From Lithospermum erythrorhizon (taxonomy: Eukaryota > Streptophyta > Magnoliopsida > Boraginales > Boraginaceae), in the NCBI GenBank assembly GCA_019722365.1, contig JADFUC010001203.1, positions 1 through 64,000 on the forward strand: a DNA stretch of 64,000 nucleotides, read 5' to 3'. The notes beneath the pieces are model-generated. The model saw nothing but the letters and a program-made list of their open reading frames with translations, was not told the origin of the DNA and made no database searches. The translations under genes and the position numbers were made by a program. Shown here piece after piece: positions 37,069 through 47,596 of this stretch (position 1 is the stretch's first letter; each line of letters begins with the position of its first letter).

Positions 37069-39054
37069 ATGCCCCCATTTATCTCACTTTTTCATACCGG
37101 TAATAAACATTCTCGCTTATCACACTTAAGAAAAATGTAATAAACTCCGCCCATTTATTTAAGTATTAAACTGCTTTCTTTTATAAAATAATTTTAACTT
37201 GATTTTTTTTTTCTTCTTGAAACCATTTCTAATTTTGTTAGTATCATTTTAATATTAGAGTATGGACTTACTACCTAGGTTATGCAAGATATGCAAAAAC
37301 CAAGGGCTCAGAAGAACTACAAGTGGTTTGGGGCGAAATAACTTATCCCGTATAAATATTATTTGAGGCTATCTTATTTGACGCAGCTCAAGATAGAATT
37401 TTTGGGGTGTGTCACGAATATTTTATTATATTAATTTGGTGGAGATGGGTGAACTATGGATAAAATTTAACTTTCAAACATTGTTGATAACACGGTCGAG
37501 ATTAAAATGGAAGTGTAGTCAAAATTAATCGGATTTAGTATTTGGTCAGTATGTGATATTTTATATCAATTATACTTTTAATTTAAAATACTACATCACA
37601 AAAGCATTTACCAATTATTGTTTCATGAAAATAGTTGTCTAACTAAGGGAGCAATTAACTAGACCATGGTAGAGATTTTGAATCTTGTCACACACTCCCA
37701 TGTTTAGCTTTAATGAACAAACCCATTCCAAGTGGTCTCCCATGTTTAGCTTTAATGAACAAACTCATTCCAAGGGTCATTCACACATATTACATAACAC
37801 AAGAAAAACTCTATCTCTCCCATTCCCCCTCCCCCATGGCCGAATCCCCTTCTCTCATTTACCCTAAAATTTTCTTCCATTTCTTGTTGAAATCAAGCTC
37901 AAGGATCTTCTTTGAAATTTTTTAAACACTTGAGGTAACTTTTAAACTCTTTTTGTTTGGTTAAGTTTGACTTTTTATGGAGAAATATTGACTTATGTTT
38001 TAAAGTTATAGATGGTTAGTTTTATGAACATGCATGTATAATCTAGGTTAAAAGATGATGTTTGAACAATCTTGATGATTAAATCTTTGAATAAGAATGT
38101 TGATTTATGTTTTGTTGATTTTCCTAGATCTAATTTGACTTTTTAAAGAAAAAATAATAAATAAATAGAAGATGTAGTTCTATGATATTGAAGTTTGGTT
38201 TTTAAACAATTATTATCATATGGAGTTGACTTATGAAATAAAGTTTTGATTTTGAAACCTTTTGGTATTTATTATGAATTTTGGAGATTAAATAGTCAAA
38301 ACCGAAATTAAATGTTGATAAATATGAATTTTGTGAAATAATTCAAGGGAATATTTTAATAGTGCATAACTACTGTAAAGACATTCTAAAAAAATTGGAA
38401 TGTCTAGAAATTGTTTACTATAGTAGAAAAAGTGTCATTTACTACTAAAACTATTTACTTCGCTTACGATAGAAGTTGCGAAAACACATTTTTTTTCTAC
38501 GTTTACGTTTACCATAGGCCATAGCAAAAGAGTCAAATTATGTAGCGAATTCATTATCATTAAAAATTAATATAATTAATTATTAAGTCTGTGTTATGCC
38601 GGGAAATAGTTGGCGCTTTTTTTCCCAAGAGTGTTCCATGTGAACACGTATTTCACATATCCTAAATTTTTTCCCAATTAACACTTATCTCTACGCATTC
38701 AGTAGATTAATTAGTAATTAGTTGCAACCCATTTCATCAAAGTAAAAAAAGTAAGATACGGAGTATTTAACTTTCTGCTATTCTACAATCAGGTATATAT
38801 TTTTTGTATCAAGTTTTAATTTTGAATGGTATATTTGCTTTTTAGTAGTTTAAATTTTCCTTTTAATCCATAACCAGATGTGTTATTTCATATTTTAATT
38901 AAAATTTATACTCCGTAATTGTTTATTTATTTGATTGTACAGTCTTCTCAATCATTTAAAATTAATATTTTGATTGATATCTTATGTTTCTTAGGCTAGC
39001 TCTAGTTCATATGGTTTCATAGCAGAGAAAATAGTGTAGATGGCAAAAAAGTAA
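37069..39054. other. Gene-free stretch between two CACTA regions
   Basis: AT-rich. 37787-37925 resembles a leader of an LTR element (CTCTCCCATTCCCCCTCCCC, CATGGCCGAATCCCC), similar to 47880-47930 and 55250-55300 in gypsy G, so 37390-38600 may be a decayed solo LTR. 38379-38405 is a small hairpin (AGACATTC / GAATGTCT). The open frames at 37685-37925 derive from the 42-bp duplication and leader and are not genes. Confidence 0.4.
37695..37778. repeat. 42-bp tandem duplication
   Basis: Two nearly identical copies (37695-37736 and 37737-37778) containing CATGTTTAGCTTTAATGAAC and CATTCCAAG, differing at only a few positions. Confidence 0.9.
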
Positions 39055-41182
39055 CACTAGAATACGTACTCAAACGTGATTTGGGGAGAGTCCCGACCTA
39101 AAACTTAGGAGCGGGTCCGAGCTCTGGACAAGGTTTCGGTTTTTACTTAGCCCGAATAGTTCAAATTGGGCCTTGTATGGAGTCGGTTTGGTGTCGGAGT
39201 CAGTGGAACACTTTAAAGAAAATCAAAATATATAATAGGAATTGCACTGCACTGCCTCCAAAGTTTTATTATAGTTGTACTTTAGCTACGGTTTAGTTGT
39301 CAGTCATTTTAATATATTAACTAGTAAAAAATAATTGTAACATAAAACTATACCCTCACTCCTTCCCGACTCCATTATTAAACACGTTTATTCAATTCAA
39401 ATACCCCTCCCCTGTGAACACACAACAACCCAAGCCATCTCTTACCACCCACCCCTCCCCCCCCAAATACAATAAAACTGTCCGAAGACCCCCACCCCAC
39501 TCCTACCCTCTAACCTAAAAACGCACCCTCCCTCCTCTCACTGACGCCAACCTACCCCCCTCCTCACATTGAAGCAAAGAACCCCGCCACGCCCCCTCTT
39601 GTCACAATCAACCCAACCACCCCCCCCAAATTCGACAATCACAAACAACCCCACCTCCTCTACAATTGATTAAGGTTAGTTTCCTTTTATCCTTTATCGT
39701 TTGAGCTCAATTTCTTTACTATTTGTTGTTCCAATCACACTACTTAGATAATTGGTATTATGGTAAATGAAACTGTAATTGGTTTATTGTGTATGAATTT
39801 CGAATAATGTCAAGTATGAAAAAAGAAAAATCCATTGTTTGTGGTAATCGAACAATCACCCACCAAATATGTTATGTGAGTTTTTATTTCGTAATTTACA
39901 TGTGTACCTTCTGGCTTGTTAATTGTGTCATTATCATTAATTTAGAAGAATTTAGAAGAGATTCGATGCTACTAATTTTAAATTTTTAATCATGTTTATT
40001 TGAATTTCATCGATGATTTAGGAGAGATTAAATGCAAGTTTAAGGTTATATTCGTCTTGTGTTCAACTTGGACGTTTTTTACCAAATAAATAGTGACAAT
40101 AGATAAAAATGATGATCTTTTAAAATCATGATGACCCTTTTTACAAAATAAGTTTATACGTGGGTAATTATTTTATTTAAAATCATGATGCAGTTTCAAA
40201 TATAAAAATGAATAACCCAATTATTACTTTAACTATTTGAGGTTGTTAAAGTAATAACCAGATTATTACTTTCATTTCTAGCTCCATCATGTTGTTATTT
40301 ACTAAATGAATGTCAACTACGTATGTGGTGACAAATCAAGATACACAACATGTCGGCACTAATAGATGATACAAATCTACAAGTTAGGCTCAAATTGACA
40401 TTTGACTATGATTTAAGTTATAATTTAACTAATTAGCCCATCGTCCGGAAATTTAGTATACCATGAAATGAGTTTTCGAATATTCTATAAAACGTGGGTC
40501 CATGTTGTTAAGGATATTTGAAGTGATAAATTGCGATTATTGTAATCTTAACTTAGTTGATGAGTTTATTGGGGTGTGCCCATTTCGTCTCAATATGCAA
40601 GTTTGAGCTTGATTTTAGTATGTATGTTTCTCGCAATATGTTAAAATTTGGAACTTTTTACTGTTGAATGACAATTGAAAATCGAATGTGATTATTGGAT
40701 TGTTGATTACATTATTGATTGTTTATTGAATTAGTAAGTAAATCTGTTAGTTTGAATTAGATTGTTGATTTGTTATTGATTGTTTATTGATAAAAAAGTT
40801 TCTAATTTAATTGTACACATAGTACGCGTGTAATAATGTGAAGAGAAGGAGAAGGCCAGTAGAGAAATGACGGCACAACCCAGCTCCAAAAGCGTCGTAG
40901 GATGCGACTCGTATTTTAAGAGAGCGATGACTCCACCCATCCCTTGCTATAGGCAGAGTCAACTCCCCTCCCCCTATTACACTCATTGTTACACACGGGC
41001 CGGCAATGTTCATGCTCTAGAATCGACGAAGACATCAACATCGAAATAAATTTTGGTTTTTGTTATCATTAGATACGTAGGGAGTTTGGTTTGTAAACTG
41101 TAAATCTTTTTTTTTTTTCTCGCAATTGATTTAGTACTGCATGGAGCTCAAAGATAGCTTAATCGTCCGTAAAATATTTGTA

Positions 41183-42510
41183 ATAACCCGCCACGTTAAA
41201 AAAAAAATTTGGCATCGAGTTTAGGTTTCATGTATTTCTGGGTTATCTGTGGCTGTGTGTCAACTTGTTTTCCTTGAGTCGTTGTGAGTGGTGTCTTTTG
41301 TTAAAAAAATATGAGTCTTTTTCTTTAATTGCGTAGATCGTTGAGGACGCTACCCAGTTCGTGGTGTGGCAATGGTAGCGGTGAGTAGGCCCAGAGAGGC
41401 CGAATGGTAGGTATGGTCACATGAGTACAAAGGTGGAACAAGAGTCCGGAGGTGCATTCTTCTCGAGCATTGAGGTAGACTCAGAGGGGAGAGTGTGAAG
41501 CCTGTGTGGCCGAGCAAATTCTGAGGCCTAATTCCGCAGCAAGTTGTTTGACCGGTTTCAAGAGGATTCAAGTTTTAGGAGAAATTGTGTAGGTGCTATT
41601 GATTTCATCTCGATATGAAGTCCATTTTGAGCTTGCGGGGTGGTGCATGGAGGAGTTTAAGTTCGGCGGCATTTATCGACTTTCACGAAGCGCCATGATC
41701 GGGCGGGAGAACTTCGAGCGCTGCCCCTCGATCAAGCGGCAGGGGAGACTTATGTCCCCGGGAGCGGCTTGCTTATTTCTTCCGAGAATTACTGTCTTGA
41801 GACCCACATGGCAGCTTTGGAGAGGGAGCAGATTTCACTGACTCAGTGGACGAGGTCTGTTGAGGAGTACGAGAAATGGGGCCAATGAGATGCGCCGACT
41901 ACTCGATGTCTTTATCCGTAGAGGCAGCAAAGATTTAGCTTCGTGGATGGTTTGATCGTGGGAGGTATCGCCACGATCTCACCGATGACTCACTGGGCCA
42001 TGATGTGAGGAATGCACTTGAAGATGGAAATGGAGTTAATAGCCGTAGGCGGCTCGGATCAAGAGGAGTCGCACTGAGACTTTCTCAAGATCGATAAAGC
42101 CTACCAGCTCTAGAGTTCGCAGGAGGATTGCATCACAGAGTCGCTCGACGTAGTGCTACTTCAATGCGCCGCGCTACCAAGCTATTCTTATTACCTTCTC
42201 GCATGGTGGGCAGTACCGCGATTTGAGTTTCCGAGTAGGCTGGGCCCCAGATATCCGCCGCTTCCGATGTGGCTAGTTTTAGTAATAATTTGCTGGATTT
42301 GGCTGAGAGGGTGATATTATGTTACAAATAATGCGGCACTCGCCAGGGATTACCTACTTTCCGTGATGGAGGTACTCGAACTTTTGGTACCCGCCTCATG
42401 TAAGCTGCTACTGTGGGGACTGCAGGTGGACTTGTTGGAAACCGTGAGCACTGTGGCCGAGGAGTTGGAGGCTCTCAATGGAGTCAGAGAAAGGTACCAA
42501 ATCTAAGTTG
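41183..42510 (+). mobile_element. Nested gypsy fragment (leader and gag) related to element G
   Basis: Starts TGTAATAACCCG like a gypsy LTR but passes within about 30 bp to ATTTGGCATCGAG, the primer-site region, so the LTR is nearly all deleted. The following leader and gag match 50190-51260 of element G block by block (CTTGAGTCGTTGTGAGTGG, AGGCCCAGAGAGGCCGAA, and others). The gag piece at 41593-41841 is the counterpart of 50580-50730. The fragment stops after gag; 42360-42500 may include worn zinc-knuckle sequence. Non-functional. Confidence 0.7.
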
Positions 42511-43844
42511 TAATGGATCAAATGTATTAATACCGTGACCCAACAGAGGTGTTTGACTTACTTTCATGACATGCCAAGGGAATACTTTATATATACACTC
42601 CAATTATTTTCGGAGTTTAAGTTGACATTCTATCGGTATGCAGAGAGTCTCCGGCTTGTTCCACTTTTATGTTTCCAGCTTGGGAGTCAATCGAGGTTAG
42701 ACATTTATATATGTGGATGGCCTCAACGCTGAATCCAATCTATCATTGCAGTACTTACTCGCTCGAAATGATAGGTTTCAGATCTTAAGGCCGAGTATGG
42801 ATTATTGGGAAAACATCACACTAGATTGATTGTCACCATAAGGATGTTACTTTGTGGGCCGGGTAAACTAGAATCTTTTGTCAGTGGGAGACAGTGGCGT
42901 TCTACCGCCGGATATTACTTCAACACTCGGGGGCTAAGGAATCACTTAATGGCAAGTTATGCTGGATTTTTGAGTATGCGGTCGATTTGGAGAGAGGAGA
43001 GATTAGATTAGGGATGTCCTAATTATTTGAGAAGTACTGTGTTTTTCCTAGAAGTCGATTGCTTACCAACGGTAAGATGTATTTGTTACAGAACCGGGCC
43101 GATAACGGGTTTTTTCCACCATATATATCTCACATTATCATCATTCCAAGATTATTTTTCCAAACCCACAACATAATATCCTTTTTATTTATGTTATTAA
43201 TTTTATTTTCATAATTTTATCAGATACTAACCTCAAATTTGATTTTATTTTGCTATGACTTTTAAAGAGGTAATTATTAAACTTATTCACTTTTTTATTT
43301 TGCATGTAATGAATTCATGAGGTAATTTCTAATATATATATATATATTTTGGAAGTGGTTGAATTTCTAATATATATACTTTTTATTACTTCTTCATTTT
43401 TAATTTTATTATCTTAATAATGCTCATGAATATATATGTAATTTATTTTTATATTTTGTTGTAGGGAAATACTACATTCAAGTTTTCAAGAGGTAATTTG
43501 GTTTTTATTTTATTTTTATGTTTGAATGTTTGATGCTTTATATAAATTAATGCTTGAAGTTCATATGAGTAGATGTTTAATATGTTTGATGTTTATATGA
43601 ATTAATTTTTGATATTTATATGAATAGGATGTTTAATATGTTTGATGTTTAATATGTATTTGTTATATGAATTGAATGTTTTTGTAATATGAATTGAATC
43701 TTTGATGTTTTATATTTGTTTGTATGAGTTGGATGAATTGGATCTTTGATGTTTTTATATTTGTTTGTATGATTTGGATGAATTTTTATTTTGTTAAAAT
43801 GCTGTTTGATGTCATAAAGAATCGGGCTTTTTTTTTTTTAAATG

Positions 43845-44115
43845 TGTATAAGGCCGGTATGGAGACGGGAACTTTGAAGGTTTTGGCATCGTATTCGAAT
43901 AGTGGAGTCGGTTTGGCGTCGAGGTGAAAATGATATTTTATATAATTTAGAAATGGTTTGGCCGAGTGAGCATGGACATTTGCCTGGAGTCGTTAGAGCA
44001 TGGAGACGGTTTGGAGTCGGATAGTACTTTGCACACGGTTGACTAATATGTGGAGATGGTTTGAAGTCGGGGTTTCCAATAATATGCGAAGTTTAGGTTG
44101 AGTCGGATGCAGACG
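43845..44115. repeat. Subterminal GGAGTCGG motif cluster
   Basis: Five or more diverged copies of TGGAGTCGGTTTGGAGTCGG or its halves (43850, 43905, 43990, 44040, 44100), also seen once at 39178. Typical of CACTA subterminal regions. It may close the element at 39055 or open the one whose transposase begins at 44466. Confidence 0.55.
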
Positions 44116-44465
44116 GAAAATTATTTAGAGACGCATAAAAGCGAAATTGTTTTTTTCCTAATCTAACATGAATCGAGTTTGCTCTAAGATGGTTAATAAA
44201 TACTTTAATGGTATGTAACTACAAAGGAAAACGTAAGGTAGTTAGTAAAGCAACTCGATGGGTATATGTGATGATACAATCTCCTATTTAACTACTGAAT
44301 TTTATGTTTTAGTTTTCCAAATTTGTATATCTGCATAGATAGTGCTTTTGTAGTTGTGAAGAACTATATTGTTTTATATTTATTTTCTTTGTGTGATGAG
44401 CAACTAAAATCAAGATTTGCACTTATAGATTGAACATATATATTATTTATGCGAGTATTGGTCAT

Positions 44466-45223
44466 ATGGACAAGTCTTGGATCAAATTGACAAATTATGC
44501 ATCGTTGGAATATGTTGGGTGACCAAATGCATTTCTAGATTTTGCATTTGATAGTAAAGAACCAAGTTCTAGATATATTGTCCTTGCATGAAATGTCAAA
44601 ATCAAGTTTGACAAAAAAAATCGTTTGACAAAGACTCGTGTCATGTAAAATTACCGTTTAGATGGTTTTGACAAGAATTATAAGAACTGGCATTATCATG
44701 GGGAACCCTATCGTTCTCTCTCCACACAGAAAATGATATTTGATTCGAATAATGCTGATGACATGATTGGGATGCTACATGATTCAATGGGACTTGCATG
44801 GGTGCCGAAATGAAAGATGATCAAGTACCAAATTCAGAGGATTTTCTAGAGGTTAACAATGAAACCAAAAGTCTTTAAATTACTACAAGATGTTGAGACT
44901 GAGCTTATATCATGGTGTGCAAGGCCTACACAACTTTCTTTTGTTGTTGCTCTTTGAAGTTTAAGGTTAAAGCCTAGCTGTTTGATATACATTTCGATTC
45001 TCCTCTTCAAATATTTCCTTATAGGTACTTCCTGATGAAACAAATGTTTCAGAAAGCTATTATCATGCCAACAAGACCAGAGGACTTAGGTTTTACTTGT
45101 GAGATAATTGATGCATGCCTAAATCATTGTATGCTATTTCCCCGAGGTGAAGATAGCCAACTAGATCAATGTGAAATATGTGGTGAATTACGATATAAGT
45201 CGGAAGCGATAAAATCATATCAA
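44466..45223 (+). pseudogene. CACTA transposase (TNPD type) N-terminal part
   Basis: From the ATG at 44466 one frame gives MDKSWIKLTNY, NAFLDFAF, a CxxC-like NVKIKF block and LDGFDKNYKNWHYHGEP. This is the transposase-associated domain (Transpos_assoc) that starts En/Spm TNPD proteins, with three in-frame stops but no frameshift over about 85 codons. An NADDMIGMLHDSMG block follows, as in the family. Frameshifts begin near 44860: YKLLQDVETEL is readable at about 44870-44910. The last piece (45060-45215) encodes RPEDLGFTCEIIDACLNHCMLF and QCEICGELRY, the cysteine-rich lead-in to the tnp2 catalytic core. The core itself is missing; microsatellites begin at 45225. The intact protein would cut and join element ends. 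Confidence 0.8.
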
Positions 45224-45224
45224 A

Positions 45225-45310
45225 CATATCACATACATACACACACATACACACACACAATGCATATTACCACACACACACATTGTGTACGGGTATTACA
45301 GCGGTGGTTT

Positions 45311-45342
<32 letters not shown>
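45225..45342. repeat. CA/TACA and TA microsatellites
   Basis: A compound ACACATAC / CACACACA tract at about 45231-45285, then an uninterrupted TA tract at 45314-45342. They interrupt the CACTA transposase remnant; the open frame that runs on to 45466 is not real past 45223. Confidence 0.9.
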
Positions 45343-45346
<4 letters not shown>

Positions 45347-45480
45347 GAACAAGTAGATCGTGAAGTCGAGTTCCATCTAGTATGTCCCAATCCAAAATTA
45401 ATTAATTTATTAAACTTCTACCGAAGCCTCAACCAATTTTTTTCATATTCATGTTTTCTTACCTAGCCATCAACAACAAA

Positions 45481-45720
45481 ATTAACGGCCTTACGAATTG
45501 GTAAAATAAATCTATCTCAAACCACTTTTATTCCATCTTTAGTGCCTAATCAAGTATGACACAACATCTAAAATGAAAAGTTCACTAAACCGTTAATAGG
45601 CATCTTTAATTTTTCAATTGAAACGGTATTAGCGGACTCATTATCAAATGAAATTGAAGTAACTTCTATTCACATTTGTAATCATTGACACACGCGAGTA
45701 TAGCTTCCTAAATTTGAATA
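45481..45720 (-). pseudogene. hAT transposase fragment
   Basis: Minus strand, one frame with three stops and no frameshift over 45481-45660: TSISFDNESANTVSIEKLKM, then a short spacer, then a CH-x-KDGIKVV block and ILPIRKAVN. This follows the RICESLEEPER-like plant hAT order: a TLDNASxNDVAI motif, then an HMRCCAHILNLIVKDGL motif and an IRxAV motif. The DNA at 45721-46450 may hold the worn N-terminal part. Only a fragment of the catalytic region is left; C-terminal dimerisation motifs are not seen in 45343-45480. Confidence 0.65.
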
Positions 45721-47018
45721 TTGTTATGTTTAGCACCGATTTAAAAATATATAATTCTCCTTTGTAAAACCCAATCATCATCGATCCAATGGCATGCTAA
45801 TACATTATATCAAACCAAAAAGACACCGCATCACTAGTCAAACACATTTTATAAGCAAGTAAATTCATAAGAGTTTCACTGAAGATCTCTTCATTTTCAA
45901 ATATTGAAAAGCATAGGTTCAGAATTAAGATGGGGATACGTATCACCGGGATTAACGGAATTTTGAATCCATTTAGTGAAACGCCTATCCATCACAATGA
46001 TTAAAAGGCAAAGAACCACCGACACAAATTTCATAGTTTCAATTCTATAAGCAAAAATACTAAAAAAAAAGAAGTTTTTACTGCTTGGGCATTCAATAGT
46101 TCCTTGTGTACCACCCTCCCCACTACTATTATCTTTAAGGAGCTTTATCACTCACTTAAGTGTCCAAAGAAGATGACTGGTTCTCTTTTACTCCCACCCG
46201 CTTCCATGATAGAGTACTCTTACATTTAAACAAGTTGTCGCTTTGCTTTCACTTTCTCTCCATGAAAATATTTCCAAATCCATGAAGTTTTTTTCCTTTC
46301 AATAGTAGTATCCTCGTAGTAATTAGATCGGTGAAAGTTAATAACGGGTAGTTCATCCATACGATTATCATCCTCTAAATTAACAAAATCATTAGACATA
46401 CTAGCACTATCACTTTAAATATTTTTACCAAAGTTACATTTTATGTCATTAATTTAGAAAGAGCAAACAAAATTTACAAAAGTTGATAGATAATACCGGA
46501 TCGGAAATGGAGCAAGATAGATTGTTGATTGCAACTGCACAAAGCCCAAAAACAAATATGAATAAATATTATAATGGCTTAGGAAAGTGATTGTTGTTGC
46601 TTTGAGATTAAGCTTTAAGAATGATTGTGAGTCAGGAGAAATGCAAGGAGGCGTTGTCTCCATTATATACCTTTTCATTGTAAGCTGCGAGAAATGGAAC
46701 AATGGGTATTGCAGGACCAAACGTGGTACCGCTTGGGAACAAACGGCGCACTGCCTCAACCCAAAGTGACTACAATTTCTTAAAAAAAGTAGCGTTGGAA
46801 ACCAGCCGTGGTAATCAAGTTTAATTAAAAAACGGTACCACGCCCGGGATTACAAAATTTCATATAAAGTAGCCGTTGAACATTAACGGGTACCGCTTTC
46901 AACCACACGGTATCACGCTTATGCTGGCAAAGAGTAGTTATATATCCGTTATGAATTAATGGTGTAATGCCCAACAAAAAGGACACCGCTTGTATCGTAA
47001 ATGTACCCATTTTTCATC
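45721..47018. other. Gene-free stretch next to the hAT fragment
   Basis: AT-rich up to about 46600. 46690-46995 carries at least five variants of GGTACCGCTT / CGGTATCACGCTT in both orientations, which look like subterminal motifs of a DNA transposon, perhaps the same hAT element. Open frames at 45897-46151 and 46454-46759 (minus) and 46587-46769 (plus) have no recognisable domain. Confidence 0.4.
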
Positions 47019-47596
47019 TATAAATAGACTATTTTTCATGTTTAATAATCACAATTTACAAGTTTATAAACCATAAGTATCAACTTAATAAGAAGTTCAC
47101 AAATCATAACCATTACTATGCATCCAAAGAGAAAGAAACTCGTAGGGAGTGCCATGCAAGAGATTCTTCTGCTATCATGTATCTAAACGCCGAAAAATCA
47201 GGCTACCTCCCGCCTTTGTTCGAAGATGTCAACTTTTTTTGCAAGGTGATTGTAAGCTAGTTGGCTGATCACGGTGTTTGCGACGCGGAAAATCTAAAAA
47301 TGAAGGTTCAGATGGCTACTTAAACACAAATTCATGTTTACTTCTACTTGATGGGTGAATCGACTCAGGAACGCCACAAACTCTAACCGTTGGTGACTTT
47401 AACTTCGTGTACGTAATCATTGTATTGTCTTCAAGTATCCAGTTTGTATGGTATGAAAGCTTAAGTAGAAAAGCGTATGTATCTTTAAAATAGCTCTTTG
47501 AAGTATTAATAAAAAGTTATTTCATTAGAAATGTTATTTGTTTAATTTTAAGAAAATGTTATTTGTTCAATTTTAACCAAATTTTAAGGTTCAAAA
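47019..47596 (+). other. TATA motif followed by an unrecognised short frame
   Basis: TATAAATA at 47019-47026 precedes an ATG at 47118 (MHPKRKKLVGSAMQEILLL), which is closed by a stop after 23 codons or so. AATAAAAAG near 47507 could serve as a polyadenylation signal. It may be the remnant of a small gene or part of a transposon; no domain is recognisable. The LTR of gypsy G begins at 47597. Confidence 0.25.

Larger units (their letters stand above)
39055..44160 (+). mobile_element. Probable second CACTA-like element, heavily decayed
   Basis: A CACTAGAATACG at 39055 could be the left end. The inner plan mirrors the CACTA element at 32089: GGAGTCGGTTTGGTGTCGG motif (39180), a strongly C-rich leader (39350-39660), a T-rich intron-like zone (39670-40830), a short exon-like piece (40850-41050), and a 3' zone (43080-43830) similar in structure to 35800-36480. 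It closes with subterminal motifs (43845-44115). A gypsy fragment is nested at 41183-42510. No clear right terminal TAGTG was found, so the right edge is a guess. 42511-43080 is unassigned: a 68-codon frame at 42805-43011 has no recognisable motif. Confidence 0.45.

Noticed and set aside
45225..45466. Continuation of the transposase frame through the microsatellites
   Set aside because: Encoded residues are repeat products (HTHTYTHT, IYIYIY) with no family similarity.
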